From positions 186,001 to 250,000 of the forward strand of contig VIIQ02000644.1 in NCBI GenBank assembly GCA_007449985.2: 64,000 nucleotides of DNA. The letters are read 5' to 3'. The notes below the pieces were generated by a model that was given only the letters and a program-made list of their open reading frames with translations, was not told the origin of the DNA and did no database searches. Positions 1 to 11,218 of the stretch are shown here, piece by piece. The DNA is from Desmodesmus armatus (Eukaryota > Chlorophyta > Chlorophyceae > Sphaeropleales > Scenedesmaceae). The position numbers were made by a program, and so were the translations under genes. Position 1 is the stretch's first letter; each line of letters opens with the position of its first letter.

Positions 1-550
1 CGAGCCTCAGTGGGTTTGGTGTGCACACGGGCAACATCTGTGGTGGACCTGCAGGACGATGCCATCCTACACGACAACCACAGAATGTGCCTGTGAGCAC
101 ACCAGCTCTCCATGACTTGTTTGACCTCAAGCAATAACTCACTACACTCTACTCTGGTGTACAACAGACACCCCACAACCCCCCTCCAGTCACTCTACCC
201 CGCCAGCCCCCTGCCAGCCGACATCGTCACAGCAAAGTCGTACTCCCGTAAACGAGTCCCACAGAAAAAACTGCTGCAATTTTGGGGAAGAAAATGTTAC
301 ACGCAGACACATTCGCCACACATCAATGGCATTGCCTGCCAGGGTTGAACCGGTTGAAACAAGGTGGGGAAAAACCCCAATCCCCGTCAGTGGTTTGCAC
401 CACCTACACCAGATAGTAGCCTGATTCAAAGCAAGACAGCAAAGGAGACTTCATTGACATCCTGAGGCAACACGACAACCATGTGCAGAAGTGGGAAGCA
501 AACAGCTAGGATCCAGCAGGCAGCAGCACCAAGAAATACCCCTTGTCAGG

Positions 551-1044
551 TCAGATACCCAAAGTCAGCCCAAGAAGGCGCGCCCGGCGCACTTTCATCT
601 TGTACAGAGTGTATGCCAACGCAGACTGCTCTCCATGTTGAAACACTGATCGCACACATTCAGGGTCGTCCAGTACCACAGCATCAGACAGGGGGAAGGC
701 TGGGCAAGCGGCGCGCAAATCATCGTAAACAGGGCACTCCAACAGGAAGTGCTTCAAGTCTTCCACATCACGACTAGTTCCTGTCCTTGCCAGTACAGCT
801 TGGCGGTGGGCCAAGGTAGCATCCTCTCCACAACACAATCGACACAGGCGGTCAGCACGGGGCACAGAGACCCTTCATTTACTTTGCCCCACAAGTGCAA
901 CTCAAAAGCTTCACTGTAATGTTTCGTGTCTCCGTCAAGGGTGTCTCCAGCAAGAAAACCACATGCACCTGGTTGCGGAGGCCCACTGCCAGACAAGAGA
1001 GCACAAACCTCGATGCAGAACATCACTGGACCGTCCCCTCCCAC
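551..1044 (-). mobile_element. LINE-type retrotransposon remnant (C-terminal zinc-knuckle end)
   Basis: The minus-strand reading frame at 551-865 carries a CRLC...H...DLKHFLLECPVYDDLR motif, the Cys/His zinc-knuckle tail found after the reverse transcriptase in many LINE ORF2 proteins. A matching upstream piece (FELHLWGKVN, about 860-900) lies in another frame, so at least one frameshift separates them, and no reverse transcriptase core is present. The remnant lies inside the intron that follows the last visible exon of the ZIP transporter. It is a dead, 5'-truncated copy. The family assignment rests on this one motif. Confidence 0.55.
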
Positions 1045-1223
1045 TGCCCATGCACAGACACTCCCCCTACCCCCCTCCTTACCTTACCAGGACCTGAAAA
1101 GCTGCTGCTCCTGCGTTCCGAACCACAAGCGCCATGCTCACATGCTTTATTGTTGAGTTATTACCACAGGGTTTGACTGTTCAATTTTACCAAAAGGTTT
1201 CACAATTCTCCAACCCCACTCAC

Positions 1224-3311
1224 CAGGTTGTGGAAGCCCACCGCCAGTCCAGTGAGCACCCCCATGCGCTTCAAGTCAACGCCATGGTTATCGGCAGTCA
1301 GCAGCTGCAGCAGGTCGCGCTGGGCCTCCTTCTGACCCACACTCACTCCACCACTGCCCTCACACAGCTGCCCGCCACAGCAGCCACAGCTGCTGCGCTG
1401 CTCATCGTTTGTTGAGGATGTCACTGGGAGCACAACCTGGCAGTTCTCAGCATCTGAGCCAGTGTCACAGCCCGCTGCTGTAGGCGCTGCTGCTGCTGCT
1501 GGTGTTGTGCGGGTAGCGTCCTTGCTGCTTGCAGCTGTGCTGCGGTCGCGGCCTGTTGGGGCGTCAGGGATCTCGATATCTGCATCAGCTGGGCAGGAGC
1601 CGCTGTTGCTGCTGGTGGTGGCTGTGGTGGTGGGGAGGGTGGCGGCTGTTGCAGCCTGCGGAAACAGCAAGTAGTGCACAAGAAAAGGTCAGCTGCTAAA
1701 CTGGTGGTGTAGTGCAGGAGTTCAAGCATGACCCTGAGCAGACAGGCACCTTACAACATCTCCTGCACAACAGGCATAACCCAAGTAGCAAAGCTAGCAT
1801 GCAGGCAGGTGAGTTCGCAGCTGCCCTTCCGCCCCAATCCACTCCTGCACTACGTTTGGAACAAACCAGCCTTGCGCGTGCCATGCTGCTGCCTCCTGCT
1901 GTCTTGAATCCAAAAATGCGGCCCCGCCGCATTCAGCGCCCTTCCCCTGTGAGCCCAACCCAAACCCACATTGCCCTTGCCCTGTGAGCCCAACCCTGCC
2001 CTTTCCATGCCCAATCTGGCTGAGTGCCAGCCCCCCCCCCCTCTGCCACACACACCCTACCCAATCTGCCGCAGCGCCCAAGCACCAAGTAACAGCACCC
2101 ACCCTGCGCTTCTGCCATGCTGCTGCGCCCTTTGTGACCAACTACAGTGCCTTGCCAGCAGCCAAGTGGCCATGATTCCCGCAAAGCTTATCAACCCACA
2201 CCCACTTTGTGACTGTGCCATAGAGCCGCTCCCCTGCCGTTCTCACGCCCCATCCAGTTCCGCCCAACCCAACCCCATCCCACCCCGCGCTTCTGCCGTA
2301 GAGCCACTCTCCTGCCCTTTCCACGCCCCTCCCCCCTCCCTACCAACCCAGACTCACCCTGCGCTTCTGCCATGCTGCTGCACCCTTTGTGACAAGCTCC
2401 AGGGCCTTGCCCAGCAGCCAAGTGGCCATGAGCCCTGCGAAGAAGCTGAAGCAGGCGTAGCGCTGAGACTGGGCCTCACTCAGGCCGGACTCACGGAAGC
2501 CCTCCACTGCCTTGGTGGACAGGATCTCCACGAAGGAGATGTAGCTGCGGGGTGGGGGTGGGACAGAGGGAGAGGGAGGGTGATGGAAAGCCTGGTGAGA
2601 TGATGGGGCACATGGATTGGATGGACGATGGTGCACTGCTCGTTGTGTGGGTGGGATGAGAGGGTGGCTGGTGGGTGGATGCATGCATGATTGATATCAA
2701 CATGTGTGCACAGTTGCTGTACTTGCACATCTTGTCCTGTTGGCTACAACAAGCTGCCCTGGTGTGCCGGTACAGCAGGCCAGCTGGCCCCTATTGCTGT
2801 ACAGCATGTGCTGGCATGGCCCGGCTGCTGTTCTCAACCATGTGGCTGTGCTAAGCTGTGCGGGTGTAATGTCTGCATGCCTGGACGACATAGCATACGT
2901 AGGTATGCAAGTTCTTAAACGTGTGTATGTGCATATCACACATCACACTCACATCATGACACCAGCGGAGGCACCTAGACTGCCGCTGAGCCATTTGGGG
3001 TTGGCGAGGTTGCTGCAGAACACCAGCAGTGCTCCCAGGCACGTGCAGGCTCCTGCTGCGATAACAAGGCCAAAGGCCAAGGCGAAATTGCCTTCTGCTG
3101 CCTGCACAGGCACATGCAGGACATCACAGTAGCGCCGAGATACGTGGGGACAGCACAGACTCTGACTTGCAGGCAGGACCCCAACGGGTGCATGGATGTA
3201 CCATTCAGCATCTGACAGCTGACAAAACATCATAAGCTCTGACGGTAATTGATGCCAGCGGATGCTTTGGCCAGAGCTGTCGGTTGAAGCTGTTTCTGCT
3301 GCACTCACCAT
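1224..3311 (-). CDS. ZIP-family metal (zinc/iron) transporter, 3' end outside window
   Basis: Predicted exons, minus strand: 3309-3311 (ATG only), 2953-3101, 2358-2544, 1224-1655, each bounded by GT-AG with matching phase, giving 257 residues so far. Residues 2-50 form a first membrane helix (NFALAFGLVIAAGACTC...) and then GASAGVM. The next exon gives IYISFVEIL and a further helix, the classic ZIP TM2-TM3 block. The last visible exon holds the long cytosolic loop, here Thr/Ser/Ala-rich and poor in the usual histidines. It ends in MGVLTGLAVGFHNL at a consensus donor, where ZIP proteins normally continue PEGL. The remaining helices were not found between 1 and 1223 and must lie beyond the window, across an intron holding a LINE remnant. 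The family is known to move divalent metals into the cytosol; the substrate cannot be read here. The one-codon first exon is inferred from the consensus donor right after the ATG. Confidence 0.85.
2100..2300 (-). repeat. Partial copies of the ZIP exon 3 end inside the next intron
   Basis: Bases 2100-2190 repeat, with scattered changes, the last 80-90 bases of the real exon and its donor (2356-2450), including the CAGCAGCCAAGTGGCCATGA block. A shorter, more decayed copy of the donor edge lies near 2282-2300, and a related intron piece (GCCATAGAGCCGCT) at 2217-2231. All are in the same orientation as the gene. Confidence 0.8.
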
Positions 3312-4459
3312 TGTTTCCCTTCCTTGGCGTGGGAACAGCACGCGCGGAGCGCAGTGCTGCAAAAAACGCCAAAGTAGGTTACTCCGAAGCTAGATCTACA
3401 GCTTGTAGGCGCCCGGGCCTACACTGATGCACAGGCAGCTGAGGCCAGTTCTTGGCACAGATGCACCAAACAGATGCACAAGATCCAGGATCAAAAACCA
3501 AAATCCACAAGCATGCATTGGCGAGAAACGTCCCATCGTCCCACGACATCGCCTAAACCTCCCCGATTTGACTGATCAGGCAACAGCTGGGAGCTTCTCC
3601 ACCAATCTACCACACAAGGGTGTGGGGGGATTTGCCAAGCTCAACAAGGATTCAAGTTTCAACCGCACACATAAGCCAATGTCAGTGGAGGCAGGACTTC
3701 AGCGGCAGCAGTCAGTGGCCGTGCTAACTGGAGCACCTGTACCAGTGTTGTACCTCACAACAGCCTACAACCGACCAGAGAGCCAGTATCCTGAGAAAGA
3801 TACAGGGGGGAAGAAGTAGAAACGTGCACTTCTCCCTGTGTTTCCGAACCAAATGGCATTTGGACCCCTTCCTTGAAGGATGCAGATGCGCTCAGGCCAG
3901 GCTTTGCAGTGGCAGCACCGACTGTGATAGGGCAGGGTCTGACTTTGAGACAGGTTTTGCACCTACAGCCTTGAGCACAGGTGAGCTATGATAACGGTTT
4001 CGGTATATCATGACACCCAGAAGGCATGGAGAGGGCATGATGAGTGTCAGAGTGCTGTTGTAATAAGATCGCAGAGGCTGAAGCTGGCGTGTCTGTCAAC
4101 AAAAACATGTGGTTGATTGATGCATGTGCATGTGCAAATGCGGCTAGACGAGCTTCGGGGCCCCCCAACCCTTGGCTCACTGTCAGAGTGCTGCTGGAGC
4201 TTGATTGACACACTTCACCACTTCCACTTCCTCAGTAAGTCACTGCCTTGACTGCCGTTGAATTGTAGCATTTCTACCGACAGGGGACAAGGGAGAGTCA
4301 CATTGACTGCCATAGTTCAAGGAGACACAGCTGCGGCCAGATCACACATCACCAAGGATACACTCACACACCTGTAAACAGAACCAGGACACACCACCAG
4401 ACCTGCACTCGCACACTCACTCATTGAGACTGGAAAACTTCCACTTTCCCGCCTGAACC
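3312..4459. other. Intergenic: upstream of ZIP, downstream of LHC gene
   Basis: This spacer lies between the ZIP start codon and the stop of the LHC-type gene, both on the minus strand. A plus-strand frame of 130 codons (3427-3819) is open but has no recognisable domain and no splice or repeat context that supports it. I see no convincing promoter motif or TGTAA signal for the LHC gene here. Confidence 0.5.
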
Positions 4460-5895
4460 TCACGCCAAATTGCCCGCGGCTTCCTCAGCGCCAAGCCCTC
4501 CCTTCAGGACATCCGAGCTGCTAGCCAGCCCATCCCACCAGTGCTGTGCAGCCACTACACCAGACAGACCCGCTCCCTCCTCCTCTCCCCGCACCGCAAA
4601 CGGCCTCAGGCTCTCAAAATCGACATCCACCAGCCCCGTCCCAAACTCCGTAAACATGTTGTACTGCACCGGCGACGCCAAGTGCTCCCTGAGGTTCTCC
4701 CAGGGCCCCTCCTCCGTCAACAACGCCTGCGCAACAAACCCAACCATCGCCATCATCGCCAACCGACCATGCTTCACTTCACTCTCCTTAAACTGCGCTA
4801 TCGCCGGGCCCGCTGTCACATAGTTTGCAAAGTTGAACAGGGGACCGCCAGGGTATGGCGCCTGCCCACTGCCTGCAAAACCGCCGCTGAGATTAGACCC
4901 TGGCGGCAGCAGCACCTGCAGCGGTTCACCCATGCTGCCAGGCCGCCGGTAGTCCTGCAACCGACACCACTCCGCTGCTGCCACCACCAGCAGCGGCAGC
5001 ACTGCTGCAGCTGCAGCACCCCCTGCCCCACCTGCCGCCACTGCTGCTGCTGCGCTGTCGCCCGTCCGCACCCCAAACAGCTGCAGCACGGGATCCCACC
5101 ACACCCCTTTGCCTAGGATCTCAGGAGCCAAGCAGCCCAGCACACCAAGCATCGCCCAGCGCCATGCACCACCTCCGACGTAACAAGCCACCGCCGGTCT
5201 AGAGAGCTCGCACCGGCACCTCCCCCGCCCAACTCATACAGCCCCAAGGGATCGAACCCTAGATCTCCCGGTAGGGACCCGTCAAGGTATCTTAGTGAGC
5301 TTCGGGTAGGCAGCAGCAGCATGTCCTGCGCCAACCGCTGCTCTGGCTCCCTGCCGGGCTGCACTGGTGCAACCGGCAGGCCTGCATCTGTCAGGGCTTC
5401 GGCTGCTGCTGCCGCTGCAGCAGCGGCCGGCCGTGCTGCTCGCCGCCAGGCTTCTACACCACTGCTGCTGCTGCTGGTGCCGGCGGCTGCACTGCTGCTG
5501 CTACTGCCAGAGAGGCTGCGTTGGGCGCCTGCAACCCAGTCGTTCAGATCGATTGACTGCAGAGACGAGAGACTGTCACTAACAGACGACAGCGACAAGC
5601 CGCCACCACTGCTGCTGCTGCTGCTACTGCTGCCATCGCTGCCCAACAGTGCTGCTGCTGTCAGAGACATTCTGTCTCCCCCTGGCTGCACCCCACTGCC
5701 AGGCAGCGCTGCAGCAGCTGCAGGGCTGCTGCTAAAACCCATCGCCGTGCCTCCTAAACCCTGGCCAAAACCCCCAGCACGCTTGCGGATCTCTGTTGGG
5801 ATGTCATAAACCCCTGCAAAGCCCTTCACCCTGCCCCCAATCAAGCTGTCAGCTGAGCCGTCGCCCTCCTTGAGCTTAGTCATGTGCTGCTGGCG
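4460..5895 (-). CDS. LHC-superfamily chlorophyll a/b-binding protein with long N-terminal extension; frameshift in helix B
   Basis: The C-terminal 300 residues are an LHC protein. The motif LPGDLGFDPLGLYEL comes first, then helix B. After it come LAPEILG, a middle helix leading to LQDYRRPGSMG, YPGGPLFNFANY, and helix C (KESEVKHGRLAMMAMVGF) with its Glu/Arg pair; the PGSMG and YPGG features resemble photosystem I (Lhca) antenna proteins. Such proteins bind chlorophyll in the thylakoid membrane. Helix B is split: the frame gives SEVVHG at about 5134 and then shifts by one base before RWAMLG, as if one C had been lost from GGCCGC. This is a sequencing error or a disabled gene. Before the LHC domain lies a 180-residue segment rich in Ser, Ala and Gly, which is unusual. 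The exon opens after tcctgcag at 5896; there is no in-frame ATG before MTKL (5881-5883), so a transit-peptide exon must lie upstream and was not found. The stop is TGA at 4460-4462. Confidence 0.75.
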
Positions 5896-7004
5896 CTGCA
5901 GGATACACAGGGAAGGCACAGCAGCAGGCAGCAAACATGGCACGGCGGCAACAGCAGCAGGACGTGAGATGGCCGTATACAATCAAATGATGTTGCAGTT
6001 ATCATGACAGCTGGGGTTGCTGGTATGGGTGTCACAGGGAGCAGATTGCTGTCAAGCATCTGCAGTTTGATTATTACTGCTGCTTACATCATCAGCATCG
6101 TGTTTCTGACTGTGCATGTGCATGTATGCATATAAATGAATCCAGCTATGCCTGGAGTTTTGTTGTGTTGCTGAGCTGTACGGTAAGGGTCTCAGCCACC
6201 TGCTTGCCTGTCCCACAATCTGCAATTCCTTTACAACTGCCACCCCCAACACACTGCGCACAGCTACAACTACTAGATGCACAGCACTATCAGACAGTGA
6301 GCAACCCACTGCATCAGAAAAGCAGAAACCAGCATGACTATGCAAAGTGCATGAATGGCCCCACACATGCATGGCTACACACAGAACAACAAAGCGACTG
6401 CTTCAACATCTTTCCCCAACTAACAGATGCCCACCAGCATCACAGCGAGGTGATGCTGCCCGCTCCCACGCCTACATGTGATCAAACCACAGCAGCACTG
6501 CTGCTCAAGGGGGGCAGTCTGTTCTGCTGGGAAGCATTCGCTAGCGCTGACACAGCAGCAGCACTGTGGTGTTTGCTGACTGCTGGATGGGGTCAGCAGT
6601 CACTGCTGTGCCTGGTAGGCCTTCTGCAAAAGCCCTTAACCAGATGGATGCACACCCTAATCATGACAACCAACTAACAACCAACCAAAGTGTGCTGATG
6701 TGTAAACCAAAGCATGATGACGGACAGCATGAGTAACCACGCTCTTCACAGCGGCATTGCTGGCTTGATGCCTGTTGCAAGATGCCACAGCCATCCCAAA
6801 ACCTGCTGCAAGCAAACCCATTTGTCTACGCTTACACACCAGCACAGACTGCACTGCAGTAGATGCTGCACACAGCGCACAGACACACCTCACGCGCCAT
6901 ACCATGAGCCCGTGCTGACCCCACCCCACCACCCAGCCCCACGCACCCCACCCACCCACCCACCCATCCCCCCACCCCCACCCACCCGCAGCTCTCTCTC
7001 ACAC
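5896..7004. other. Spacer and probable first intron upstream of the LHC exon
   Basis: This stretch lies between the start of the large LHC exon and the stop codon of the DUF3611 gene. The missing start and transit-peptide exon of the LHC gene should be here, but I could not pick one out. A minus-strand TGTAA (6231-6235) could serve the DUF3611 transcript, though it lies about 770 bases past its stop. Bases 6925-6995 are a C/A-rich tract with CCACCCACC-type repeats. Confidence 0.45.
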
Positions 7005-10000
7005 CTAAGCTACCTGGAATCGCAGCCCTCGGCCCTCCCCGACCACATTCAGCAGCCACAGCGAGCACAGCAGCGACAGGAAGTGACCCAGCAGCGTATT
7101 TGTAGCCGCTTGGACAAGGAACACGTCCAGCGCCAGTACTGGGTTGTAGCCGCCGGCCGCGCTGGCCATGAAGGGGTTTACCGATGCGTTGCTCAGGGTT
7201 TTGGCCACCAGCAGGCCCACCAGGGTACTGATGCCAATCAGGGTTGAGCCCATGCCCACGATGTTGATGAGGATGCCACGGGTGATCAGCTCCATCACCT
7301 GAAGGGTGGAGGAAGACAGGAGGACAGGAAGGTGTGGATGTGTGTGAAAGCCAAAAATGCGGCAACAAAAACATGACGGAAACTGCGGGTGATCAGCTCC
7401 ATCACCTGGAAGTGGTTGCAGAAAGACAGGCAGGGGGGCAGGGTGCGGATAACAGCAGGGTGTCAGATATGGTAACGACGTAAGGGGGACGATGGTTGCC
7501 CCTGGTGATCAGCTCCTTCACCTGGAAGGGGTGGTGGGGAACACAGGCAGACTGTGCAGGTGTGAAGGTGTGTGCGATATGAACAAACGTGATATTCAGA
7601 TGGCATGTTGTCAGAGACAGGCAGGGGTGCAGGGTGTGAATGTGTGGGGACGGGAACAGGTAGAGTGCAAGTGAACTGCCTCGAGCTGTCACTTGCATCA
7701 TCTTCAGGGGCGTGACGCAAGCATGCAAGCATGCAGGCAGGCATGCAAGCAGGTATTACTTGAACAGAGGGGAAGATGACCTAGAGCAGCGGGTATGTGA
7801 TAGGCGAGCAGGCGGGCAGGTGTATCAGAACGCAGGATGCGGCATCACAATCTGAGCGGGTTGCATCCAGATGATTGCCTGGAGGTGTTCAGCTCCATGA
7901 TCTACAACCCATGGGGGGGTGCGTGCGTGGGGGGGTGGGGGGGGGGGGTCCATGGAAATATGGACCCCCCCCCCACACCGTGTGACAGGCAAAACCAGAA
8001 ACACCACAAGCAGTGTGGTCCACAACTGCAGATCGCATGCATTATTTCTTGACTCAGCTGCAGCTGACACATGCAGAGGTCTACCAGCCGTTGGACCCCC
8101 CCCCCCCCTATGGAGCCGGACTTGTCAAGAAGGGAGAGTGCCGGCATATTGTGCTCAAAATACAGGCAACACACGAATTGCGCAAAGCAACCCAATCATA
8201 TACATCGCCCACGACAAGCCACTTGCATGCACGTGCAGCTGTCCTGTCCTGTGTACGGTGTGCCAGTGTAAGGCTGTGTGTTTGCGTAGATGTTGTACTT
8301 GAAGACTGCAGTCTGCGGTTGTCAAGTTGCTCGTCGACGACTTGAAGAAACGCAGACTGCAGCCTTCAAGTACAACACCTATGCAAACACACAGCTTCAT
8401 GCTGGCTGAACATGCACATGCTGGCTCAACTAACATCAACACAGGCGTCATCATGCAGCTACCCACAGGCCAGCACTGCAGATCAAAGGTACCAGGGGCG
8501 ATGCTGATTGCGCCCCTGAGACAACAGGGGTGCAATCAGTATCGCCCCTGGTACCTTTGATTTGCACCAGCACACCTCCCACAGATCAGGTGGCGCTACA
8601 AAAGTGTCACACAGCGGAAATGAGACTGGCTCGCGCAGTGTGAGCAAGGACACCCACAATGATCGCACCAGCAACTGCTATTCAGGACGTCCCTAGATAT
8701 TCGGGGCTGGTATTGGATCGGCCTCTGGGATCTGACTTGTTAGCCACCAGTCAAAATGACAAAAACACCAGCCGACAGTGACAGAAAAACAGGCAAGTCC
8801 CAACCCACCTGCTGCTTCTTCACTTTGGCCACAGTGACCCCATCAAGGTATTCCTGCAGCACAGCACATGGCACCACATCACAGCACAGCACAGCACATC
8901 AGCGGCCACATCTGGGATGGGCAGAACAGCACAGCATGTAGACATGTACACACACACACATGCCATGTCCATACTGATTGGCACCCGTGCTTTGATTGCA
9001 TAAGATGTATGACCCTCTTCGGCCGTGTAACGTCTGTCTTCCTTCAATTGTCTTACACACACGCATGCCAGAACAATCATTAGTCTAGCAGTGAACCCTG
9101 TCAAGCGTCACTCAGCCCCCCCCAAAAGCCAAATCCAGATGCCCTCGAATGACAGACTCCCTGCATCCCATGCACGCATACAGTGTGAAGCCCACCACCT
9201 CAACGCGCGCAACATCCTCCACCCCTCTCACTCCACACACACCCCTGCCTCGGCCCACAGAAGGAGACTAAGTGTTACACCCCCAAACACATCTGCCTGC
9301 CTCATCCACCAGACACATCTGCCGGGTCCAATCGATCACCTGCATGCGTGCGCTGGTGCGCTGATAGCCCAGGTTGCAGAACACTCCACACACACCCCTG
9401 CCTTGGCCCCAGGAAGAGCTACACCCCAGAATCATATGCTTGCCTCATCCACCAGAGATATCAGCCGGATGCAGCATTCACCTGCATGCGTGCGCTGGTG
9501 CGTTGGTAGCCCAGGTTCCAGAATGTGCTCATGAAGCCTGCCAGGATGCCAACCAAAGTGAGGTACAGTGACGCCTTGGGACCAGACTGCAACACAGACA
9601 CACCACGCACACAAGAAACCGCGGAAATGGGCAACAGCTGAGGCAGCTAATGTGCGGGGGTGCTGGGTGCTGGAGGTTACTGCTGGAGCACTGTCTTGGC
9701 AGTGGCTGATGGAACAGCTGACTTGCAGTGCCAGCTAAATATGCCCTTGGCTGTGCTGCAGCAAACTCTGCTCTACCTGCAGCTGCAACTACACATGCCA
9801 GACGCGCACGTTCACCACGCAGCTGAGATGTCTGTGTGCTGTGACGCTACTGGACATCTGCACAGCAACCCTGCCACCCTGGCTACTGCTGAAACATTCA
9901 GTCTACATAGTGGTATCTATCACTCTCTAAGCCATATCTCTGGCTGCACACCTGGGAGGTGAATGCCACAGAGAACAGCAGGATGACTCCAGACACTACT

Positions 10001-10534
10001 GACAGCGTCAGCTGTATCCAAAAGCCCATCCAGCCATAGCGCCGCATGGCATTCGTGGCTTTGGCTAACGACTGCCGCGCTGCTTCGCCCAAACGGCCTG
10101 ATGAGTCAGCCCCGCCAAAGGAGGAAGGGTCATACTGAGGCTGCTGTGGTGGCAGCCCCTGCCCTGGCTGCAAGGGGTAGTCTGTTGCTCCTGCAACGAC
10201 CTGCAGGGACAGTAAGGAGTGTTTGTGACGTGTACTACCTGCTGTAATGCTGATTACACCTAAAAATTGCACAACTGCAGTGTTGTAGGGTCGTGGTAGG
10301 GTGCTGCTGTGGTGAGATCAATGTGTCTGCCATGCTCACCTGAAGGTCCCCACGCTTTGGAGATCCCTGCTTTGCATCTGGTGCTGGTCGCTGATTGAAG
10401 TTCAGCACAGCCTGCTGGCGTCTGCTGCTGCAGGGCCGGGCATGGATACACGATAGTTGCAAGCGCCGTGGCAGGAGTGTCTGGGGCCACCCACGTGGGA
10501 GCTCAGCACTACCTGACGCATTTGCTGCCGACTT
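7005..10534 (-). CDS. DUF3611-family chloroplast membrane protein
   Basis: Five exons on the minus strand join in phase 0: 10340-10534 (5' limit uncertain), 9952-10200, 9482-9586, 8809-8853 and 7005-7298, with stop TAG at 7005-7007. The first exon is Arg/Ser-rich like a transit peptide (LPRRLQLSCIHARPCSSRRQQ). Exon 2 gives RRYGWMGFWIQLTLSVVSGVILLFSVAF, the first helix of the DUF3611 family. Exon 3 gives SGPKASLYLTLVGILAGF and a second helix. The last exon holds ELITRGILINIVGMGSTLIG, LVAKTLS, and ALDVFLVQAATNTLLGHFLSLLCSLWLLN, which is typical of the family C-terminus. The family is shared by cyanobacteria and plastids; its biochemical role is not established. No in-frame ATG occurs in the open stretch at 10340-10711, so the start codon probably lies in another 5' exon. 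Two introns carry copies of neighbouring exon edges. Confidence 0.82.
7383..7535 (-). repeat. Two decoy copies of the DUF3611 exon 5 acceptor edge
   Basis: The real acceptor edge (7280-7300, plus-strand reading GGTGATCAGCTCCATCACCTG) recurs at 7387-7411 and, with one change, at 7504-7528. Both copies are in the same orientation, lie within intron 4 and keep the AG before the GTGATGGAG or GTGAAGGAG codons. Flanking GACAGGCAGGGG-type intron sequence is repeated with them. Confidence 0.85.
7913..7980. repeat. G-run/C-run inverted repeat
   Basis: A G-rich tract with runs of 7 and 11 G runs into GTCCATGGAAATATGGAC, followed by a run of 10 C, so the whole can fold as a hairpin with a short loop. 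The G-rich strand could also form a quadruplex. It lies in intron 4 of the DUF3611 gene. A second run of 13 C is at 8096-8108. Confidence 0.7.
8263..8404. repeat. Foldback element, about 70-bp arms
   Basis: The left arm (8263-8333, core CTGTGTGTTTGCGTAGATG) and the right arm (8333-8404, core CATGC...AAACACACAG) are imperfect inverted repeats meeting at TCGTCGACGA with almost no loop. It lies inside DUF3611 intron 4. This is the form of a foldback transposon or MITE remnant; no flanking duplication was established. Confidence 0.75.
8482..8561. repeat. Hairpin with 37-bp arms and 6-bp loop
   Basis: The left arm 8482-8518 begins ATCAAAGGTACCAGGGGCGA, and the right arm 8525-8561 is its reverse complement with two mismatches. 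The loop is AGACAA. It lies about 80 bp from the other foldback in the same intron. Confidence 0.88.
9230..9520 (-). repeat. Tandem duplication spanning the DUF3611 exon 3 donor
   Basis: Two diverged units, 9230-9383 and 9384-9520, both run from CTCCACACACACCCCTGCCT to the exon edge CACCTGCATGCGTGCGCTGG. The unit at 9384-9520 contains the real donor and exon end. The other holds a copy of the last 35-40 exon bases deeper in the intron, with several changes. Confidence 0.85.
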
Positions 10535-11218
10535 CTGCCAAAAATCCCGCTGACAGCCTACTTCGCTGCAAGTAAGAGCTGCTGTCCCTGCCTGGTGATG
10601 GTGTGGTGTCCAAATACAGACAACGGCTTGGTTGTGATATCTGTCAATTTCCTTCTGTAGCTGTGGATAATGAGTCAGGCAGGGGCAGGGAGTAACAACT
10701 CCACCCTGCACCCATGGGTCTCTACCCTAATCCCTGGGCTAACCCCTGGTCACCCACTCTCAACTTCACTGTGACACCCTCTGATGTGGAAATAGACACC
10801 AAAGATATGTTGTGTCACAGCAGCTTGTTATTGTGCTAGTAGGAGCCAGCTGGTTGTGTTGTTGGGACAAAACAGCCTGTGGCGGGGGTCAAGGGAAACC
10901 TGCGCACCCTTACAATTCACCCACTCACTACCAACCAACTGGTCATGCCAACACCAGTTCGACGATGCACCCTGAACATACATCGACATAGCCCTGCTGA
11001 TGATGCAAATACGCTATGACAGCACGCCACAGGGCGCTGCACATCAAGGGCCGGTCTGACCTGGACAACGCGACAGCGACTGGGTGCAACTGTAAAAGGT
11101 GACAGTGGTATAATGCTGTTTGCAGCCATTGCTATGGTGCAAAGCACAGCACAGCAATCCAAGTATCCCTGCCCCAGCTGCCCCGTCAAATTCAAAAACA
11201 TGAGTCATCGTGCGTTAT
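10535..11218. other. Spacer between DUF3611 5' region and DUF952 stop
   Basis: This holds the unresolved 5' end of the DUF3611 gene and the 3' untranslated region of the DUF952 gene. Both genes are on the minus strand. I see no other coding signal. Confidence 0.4.
10910..10914 (-). terminator. Candidate TGTAA polyadenylation signal for the DUF952 gene
   Basis: Reads TGTAA on the minus strand, about 305 bases after the TGA at 11219-11221. TGTAA is the usual polyadenylation signal of volvocalean algae. Assignment is by position only. Confidence 0.45.

Noticed and set aside
3427..3819. 130-codon plus-strand frame as a gene
   Set aside because: No domain, no splice context, and frames of this length are expected by chance in this base composition.
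5896..5982. TTG-initiated start for the LHC protein giving a transit-like peptide
   Set aside because: There is no ATG, and a good acceptor (TATCCTGCAG) lies within it; an upstream exon is more likely.
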